Positions 60,319-64,000 of a stretch of 64,000 nucleotides of DNA are shown here, piece after piece. Origin of the DNA: JBJTUH01 sp044346175 (GTDB lineage Bacteria; Cyanobacteriota; Vampirovibrionia; Vampirovibrionales; JAJTHC01); assembly GCA_044346175.1 (NCBI GenBank), contig JBIIZQ010000001.1:186001-250000 (forward strand). The letters are read 5' to 3'. Within the stretch, counting starts at the first letter, position 1; each line of letters starts with the position of its first letter. The notes under the pieces were generated by a model. The model did not search any database. It saw only the letters and a program-made list of their open reading frames with translations, and had not been told where the DNA came from. Position numbers and translations under genes: made by a program.

Positions 60319-60425
60319 AGGAGACCCCGCCACTGCGTGCAGGGTGGCGGTTGGCGGGTGGGGGGTACGTCGTTATGTCCTTGCCGACGAAAGTCGGAAT
60401 CCAGAAAGCATGAAGTATGCGTGAA
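60319..60425 (+). repeat. REP-like intergenic repeat, copy B
   Basis: GGAGACCCCGCCACTGCGTG, then a Gly-rich spacer and CCGACGAAAGTCGGAATCCA, the clearest copy. The distal CCGAC/GTCGG is a perfect palindrome. The sequence GCATGAAGTATGCGTG follows and also appears beside copy D. Confidence 0.75.
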
Positions 60426-60515
60426 GGCTCATGCTGTATAAGCCCTCATCAGGGGATGGTATTCTAGGGGTATCGGTGTTACAGTAAGGGCGTACTCAAA
60501 CATGAGATAAAACAA

Positions 60516-60524
60516 TGATAAAAT
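60516..60524 (+). promoter_or_regulatory. Extended -10 promoter of the dehydrogenase
   Basis: TGATAAAAT with -10 box TAAAAT (60519-60524). The leader from about 60531 to 60672 holds two hairpins, the first with a 7-bp stem. Confidence 0.45.
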
Positions 60525-60672
60525 AGCCCGTGCATCCTATTAAAATGGGATGCAAAGCATTGACAAGTTTTGCATCAGGTTAGGTGCGTGATGAGGTTTT
60601 TTGTTTGGATGAGGGGCTAAATAGCCCTCACGTCTTTGTACATTTTGAGCTTAAGGAGCGTCGAAGATTGCG

Positions 60673-61719
60673 ATGATGACTAATTATTTTGAGTTAATTC
60701 AACAGGCCGACCATGAAGCTGTCTTTTTCGTGAGTGATAAAGCCTCGGGTTTACGGGCGTTCATTGCTTTGCATAACACCAATCTTGGCCCTGGTTTAGG
60801 GGGCATTCGTATGAAGGCATACCCGTCAGAGCAAGCCGCTCTTGAGGATGTCCTATTACTTTCTAAAGCCATGAGTTATAAAAATGCCATGGCAAACCTT
60901 CATTATGGCGGTGGTAAAGCCCTCATGATTTTAGACAAACCTGAAGACAAAACGCCTGAACGTTTACAAGCACTGGCACATCGTATTGATTTGCTCCAAG
61001 GACGTTACTACGGGGCAGGAGACATCGGTTCTACGACGGACGACCTTCGTATTATGAAGCGTATTACCCCTTATTTTGGTGGATTAGCACAGCAGGATGG
61101 TGGCTTGGGTGACTCCTCAACCCTCACAGGCTTAGGGGTTTACCTTGGCATGAAGGCAGCCTTTAAAGCTAAAACAGGGAGTGATGTGCTTGCAGGTAAA
61201 ACTGTTGCGGTTCAAGGGGCTGGCAAAGTTGGGTATCATTTAATGTCTTACTTGGTCAAGGAAGGTGCCAAAGTTCTTACAACCGACGTAAATACCCAAG
61301 CCCTTTCTGAAGTGAAAAACCACTTGCCACAGGTGGACGTTGTATCACCAGAAGCGTTACTATCTTCCCCTGTCGATATTTTCAGTCCCAATGCCGTGGG
61401 TGGGGTCATTACTGAAGCTGTGGCTCAAAATCTGCAAGCTCAAGTCGTTGTAGGAGGTGCCAATAATCCACTTGCAACCGAACAAGCAGGGGTGATTTTG
61501 CATGAGCGGGGGGTTTTATTTGCCCCTGATTTTATCGTCAATGCAGGCGGTGTGATTTTGATTGCCTCTGAAATTGAGGGTAAAACCTATGAACAAGCCA
61601 AGGCACACACTGAAACCATTTATGATAACACGTTGCGTGTCCTTGAGTACGCACAAGCCCATGACATGTTACCGCTAAAAGCAGCCATCCATTTGGCAGA
61701 ACGTCGAATTTTTGGTTAG
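60673..61719 (+). CDS. Leucine/valine-type amino-acid dehydrogenase (Glu/Leu/Phe/Val family)
   Basis: NAD-dependent oxidative deamination of a branched-chain or aromatic amino acid, or the reverse. GPGLGGIRMKAYPSEQAALE, then LSKAMSYKNAMANLHYGGGK (catalytic Lys residues) and YYGAGDIGSTTDDL identify the substrate domain. GKTVAVQGAGKVGYHLMSYL is the Rossmann motif. VVGGANNPLAT and FAPDFIVNAGGVI close the family. Length 348 and the GGGKAL block favour leucine/valine dehydrogenase over glutamate dehydrogenase (~420-450). The start is ATGATG with AAGGAG some 16 nt upstream. A structured leader suggests regulation at the RNA level. Confidence 0.9.
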   Translation: MMTNYFELIQQADHEAVFFVSDKASGLRAFIALHNTNLGPGLGGIRMKAYPSEQAALEDVLLLSKAMSYKNAMANLHYGGGKALMILDKPEDKTPERLQALAHRIDLLQGRYYGAGDIGSTTDDLRIMKRITPYFGGLAQQDGGLGDSSTLTGLGVYLGMKAAFKAKTGSDVLAGKTVAVQGAGKVGYHLMSYLVKEGAKVLTTDVNTQALSEVKNHLPQVDVVSPEALLSSPVDIFSPNAVGGVITEAVAQNLQAQVVVGGANNPLATEQAGVILHERGVLFAPDFIVNAGGVILIASEIEGKTYEQAKAHTETIYDNTLRVLEYAQAHDMLPLKAAIHLAERRIFG

Positions 61720-61733
61720 AGCTTTTGATTCTA

Positions 61734-61776
61734 AAAGTCCTACGCTCGTTTCAAGGGCGTAGGACTTTGCGTTTTT
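61734..61776 (+). terminator. Terminator after the dehydrogenase
   Basis: Perfect 12-bp stem AAAGTCCTACGC (61734-61745) / GCGTAGGACTTT (61757-61768), 11-nt loop, then GCGTTTTTT. It lies between convergent genes. Confidence 0.9.
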
Positions 61777-61800
61777 TGGAGGTTGTTCAAACAGTCGCCA

Positions 61801-62847
61801 TTAGTTAGTGGTCTGAGGTGGGTTAACCTCAACGCCAGTGTTGGCTTTGAGTAAGTCTTCCAAAGAGCCAAAGGTTTCAGATTCACCATTTTTGACCAAT
61901 TGCCCACTGCCAGCGTCATCTCTTAGAAAGAGTTTGTAGCTTGCTTGTCCGTTAGGATTTTCAAGTGCTACAATGGTGCCTGTTTTATCGCCTTGCTTAA
62001 TGGGGACGGCTGCAAAGTTAGTTCCTTGGCTGCCAATACCAGCTTTTTGGGTAGCAGTGGCTTTGTCAGTAGACAGTACTGTTTGACGTGAACGTCCAAA
62101 CTCAGCCACATTTGCAAAGGTTCCTAGCGATTTCTGAAGCGTTGGGGTACCTTTCACATTGGTGGTATCAATCAGCTCATAGGTGTTATCGTTCACGGCA
62201 GCAATTTGGGTTCTGTTACCGAAGGTTAAGGGTTGTTTTTTGGCATTATTTGTTGCATCGCCAGGCACTTGCAATACAGGTTGTTGGCCGGGGGTGAGTT
62301 CCACCACTTTTTGTTCTTTGATGCCAGGGTTTGTTACGGTAAACTGTCGTGCTTGGTCACCTTCAGCCACTTCATATTGATAGGAGTTAGAATCTAGTTT
62401 CCGAGCGGCTTTAATCTCAGCTTTTTCAGCGATAGGCGGCTCAACGCCTTTCACACCAGCTTGTTTTAAACCCATAATAGCGGTTACACCACGAGTGCAA
62501 GTGGGGTCGTTTTTGCAGGCTTCAGGACTTTTGAATCCTGGGATAGTGGTTTTTTCAGTATTCGCAAGCTGTGCCGTTTGGCTAAGGTTGACTGGGTTGG
62601 ACTCTTTCAAAGTTTTGGGTGCTTGAGGTACTTGAGGTGCTTGGTTTGTGTTAGAAACGTTTTGAGGTTTTTGGTCACCTTTAGGCCAAAGTAACGCTGC
62701 TGTTGTACCTAAAGCAATCGCTCCAGCTGTCGCAGCCATACCGTAAGTTGCCATTCTACGGTTGGGGGTTGCCATAGGACCACTCACGTAACGTTGCAAT
62801 TTTTGCATCCCATTACGTACAAAACCGGGCATGCGAATAGCCATCAT
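61801..62847 (-). CDS. Membrane-anchored Gln/Pro-rich protein, unknown
   Basis: A 348-residue protein. The basic N-terminus (MMAIRMPGFVRNGMQKLQRY) is followed by one membrane span (residues ~33-52, ATYGMAATAGAIALGTTAAL). A disordered Pro/Asn/Gln linker leads to a larger domain with beta-like strands (QYEVAEGDQARQFTVTNPGI, NTYELIDTTNVKG) that is probably extracytoplasmic. Two Cys in SPEACKNDPTCTRG may form a disulfide. AGGAGA 5 nt before ATGATG at 62847 fixes the start; an upstream in-frame start would read through a hydrophobic non-coding stretch. No family was recognised. Confidence 0.65.
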   Translation of the reverse strand: MMAIRMPGFVRNGMQKLQRYVSGPMATPNRRMATYGMAATAGAIALGTTAALLWPKGDQKPQNVSNTNQAPQVPQAPKTLKESNPVNLSQTAQLANTEKTTIPGFKSPEACKNDPTCTRGVTAIMGLKQAGVKGVEPPIAEKAEIKAARKLDSNSYQYEVAEGDQARQFTVTNPGIKEQKVVELTPGQQPVLQVPGDATNNAKKQPLTFGNRTQIAAVNDNTYELIDTTNVKGTPTLQKSLGTFANVAEFGRSRQTVLSTDKATATQKAGIGSQGTNFAAVPIKQGDKTGTIVALENPNGQASYKLFLRDDAGSGQLVKNGESETFGSLEDLLKANTGVEVNPPQTTN

Positions 62848-63199
62848 CGTTATCTCCTGAATACATTGATTTAAAAGCAATAGGGAAAAAGAAAGAAGAA
62901 GAAAAGAAGGAAGAAGAGATTTATTTAAAATAATAAAAACAACAAGCGGGGAGAAATTGATACAAGGTTTATTGCTGATAAAGTCAAGGCCCATTGATGT
63001 TCAAGAACGACTCGTGCCAGAAAGATAAAGATACCTCGATGTGTCTATGTTTCAAGTATAATCATGAAAAGGCTTCTTTTTTGAACACGCCTTCATAAGT
63101 TTTTATAGACGATAGAGAATATATCAGTCTCGTGCGTTTTAATGTATCGCATGATATTCAATCATCGCTTTTAGTTTCAAATTTCACGAAAAGCCCTTT
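62848..63199. other. Divergent intergenic region before the pseudouridine synthase
   Basis: About 350 bases. A TATAAT box lies at 63057-63062. No gene or known RNA was seen. Confidence 0.5.
63057..63062 (+). promoter_or_regulatory. -10 box of the pseudouridine synthase gene
   Basis: TATAAT, a perfect match; the -35 is poor. It predicts a leader of about 130 nt. Confidence 0.45.
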
Positions 63200-64000
63200 A
63201 TGAAAAAATCTGTCTCCCCTCGCCAAACGCCTCGTAAAACCAGTTTACAAGCATCCCATAAAGATATGGAAAGAGCTTTGGCTCAGGAAACAGACCCTCT
63301 TGGCTCCGAGCGTCTAAGCCCCCAAGCCCATGCGCGGGTTAAAGCACGGGTTGCCGCTAAGGAAGAAACGATTCGACAAGCCTTAGAAGCTGGACTCTCC
63401 GAACGAGATATTGACGCATTTCTGCATGCCGTAGGTGTTGACAACACCACGGATAAGCAAACGTTAACCCAAGCCATTTTAAAGAATACCCCCAAAAAGA
63501 AACGGGCAAAGGTCGCCACGCCAGTACCCTCTGCTAAAAAAGAGAAAGCACTTCCTACCTTAACCCTAGAGGAAGCCAAGCAAGAACGACTCCTTGACCT
63601 AAAAGCAGCCAAAAAAGTAGCCACACGTATGGCAGACAGACTCCCTTTAGGGCAACCCGTACGACTTAATAAATGGCTGGCGAGTACAGGGCGTTGGTCT
63701 CGTCGTGAAGTAGATGCCATGCTAACGGCAGGGCGTGTCAAGGTGAACCACGTGGTGGTGACCACCTTGGGGATTAAAGTTCGCCCAGGGAAAGACCGTA
63801 TCAAGGTAGACAATGAGGTCATTTTACCTCAAGAAGTTCAACAGCAACCCATTACGGTTTTAGCATTCCACAAGCCTAAGCATGTCCTATCGACCCGAAA
63901 AGATGAAAAAGGACGACAAACCGTTTATGATTGTTTGCCTCCTAAGTACCGACACCTCGACCTTGTGGGGCGTTTGGATCGTCTTTCAAGTGGCTTAATG
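63200..64000 (+). CDS. RsuA/RluB-family pseudouridine synthase (3' partial)
   Basis: Converts specific uridines of ribosomal RNA to pseudouridine. The frame is open from the ATG at 63200 to the end of the window, about 267 codons. A long N-terminal extension (~150 residues, Lys/Ala-rich, helical) precedes an S4 RNA-binding domain (VRLNKWLASTGRWSRREVDA, then GRVKVN) and the catalytic domain up to HLDLVGRLDRLSSGLM, which contains the catalytic Asp of the GRLD motif. The extension looks like a recombination-regulator (RecX) fold fragment or a simple basic tail; I cannot decide. RluB and RsuA differ mainly past the window end, so the target site is open. Confidence 0.88.
   Translation, partial: MKKSVSPRQTPRKTSLQASHKDMERALAQETDPLGSERLSPQAHARVKARVAAKEETIRQALEAGLSERDIDAFLHAVGVDNTTDKQTLTQAILKNTPKKKRAKVATPVPSAKKEKALPTLTLEEAKQERLLDLKAAKKVATRMADRLPLGQPVRLNKWLASTGRWSRREVDAMLTAGRVKVNHVVVTTLGIKVRPGKDRIKVDNEVILPQEVQQQPITVLAFHKPKHVLSTRKDEKGRQTVYDCLPPKYRHLDLVGRLDRLSSGLM

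Larger units (their letters stand above)
60159..60672. other. Intergenic region before the dehydrogenase
   Basis: About 515 bases. It contains REP-like copy B (60319-60425), an extended -10 promoter TGATAAAAT (60516-60524), and a structured leader of about 140 nt with two hairpins (TGCATCC/GGATGCA at 60531-60554; GGGCT/AGCCC at 60614-60627). No gene was seen. Confidence 0.6.

Noticed and set aside
63283..63822. Minus-strand frame of 179 codons opposite the pseudouridine synthase
   Set aside because: It is the mirror of a well-supported coding frame; its Ser/Arg-rich composition is typical of an antisense shadow.
1..64000. GGCC avoidance as proof of an active restriction system
   Set aside because: GGCC occurs regularly by eye (about a dozen in the first 7 kb), only mildly below expectation; a proper count is needed.
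1..64000. CRISPR arrays, insertion sequences or prophage genes
   Set aside because: No regularly spaced repeats, transposase motifs, terminal inverted repeats with target duplication, or phage structural genes were seen.

Overview
The window reads as ordinary chromosome of a free-standing Gram-negative bacterium, with GC in the mid-40s by eye. Diderm markers are an LptF/LptG-type lipopolysaccharide permease, a YaiO-type outer-membrane barrel behind a TPR domain, and an MCE-domain protein. A DUF3326 protein, a family best known from cyanobacteria and plastid lineages, together with a single LptF/G-like gene and a FeS-type PurF, hints at the Cyanobacteriota side of the tree. A non-photosynthetic member (Vampirovibrionia/Melainabacteria) is possible: no photosynthesis gene is present here. 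This placement is a tentative inference. No phage, transposase, CRISPR array or rRNA was seen.

Layout. 1-1802: heat-shock genes grpE (partial) and dnaJ. 1998-7106 (minus): panE-like reductase, hemN and a large polytopic membrane protein. 7533-12554: oversized dnaG primase and the principal sigma factor rpoD. 13104-16645: two Pro/Gln/Met-rich low-complexity proteins. 16658-18851 (minus): gmk, a RibD_C/DHFR-like reductase, ribosomal proteins bL25 and bS20. 19328-21089: an orphan M.HaeIII-like cytosine methyltransferase preceded by a 25-codon ORF, then an unknown gene. 21236-22171: sulfurtransferase. 22517-28279: a probable exopolysaccharide locus (TPR/YaiO barrel, HEAT-like membrane protein, processive GT2, UDP-HexNAc dehydrogenase). 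28383-31490: ASKHA-fold kinase-like protein, tRNA-Ala(UGC), a membrane protein and a pentapeptide-repeat protein. 31402-38938 (minus): MCE protein, purF, purL, dnaB with a disordered N-terminus. 39023-40294 (minus): secreted unknown protein. 40600-42782: YbjQ, membrane-anchored YbjQ-like protein, M48 protease. 42794-48307 (minus): purH, DUF3326, transketolase N-half, OppD-type ATPase, DUF2237. 48874-51156: membrane protein, pth, metallo-beta-lactamase-fold hydrolase. 51185-63199: several unrecognised low-complexity or orphan proteins among glmU, DUF1292, LptF/G and a leucine-type dehydrogenase. 63200-64000: start of an RsuA/RluB-type pseudouridine synthase.

Three genome-style features stand out. 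About one third of the genes begin with two to five consecutive ATG codons. A palindromic REP-like intergenic element occurs five times. Transcription units often end in perfect 12-14 bp hairpins between convergent genes. Among the genes, the most unusual are the extended primosome proteins (DnaG with a long Ser/Pro/Gln linker and tail, DnaB with a long acidic N-terminal extension), the compact polysaccharide cassette, the paired low-complexity genes at 13.1-16.6 kb, and the two-YbjQ plus M48 protease cassette.
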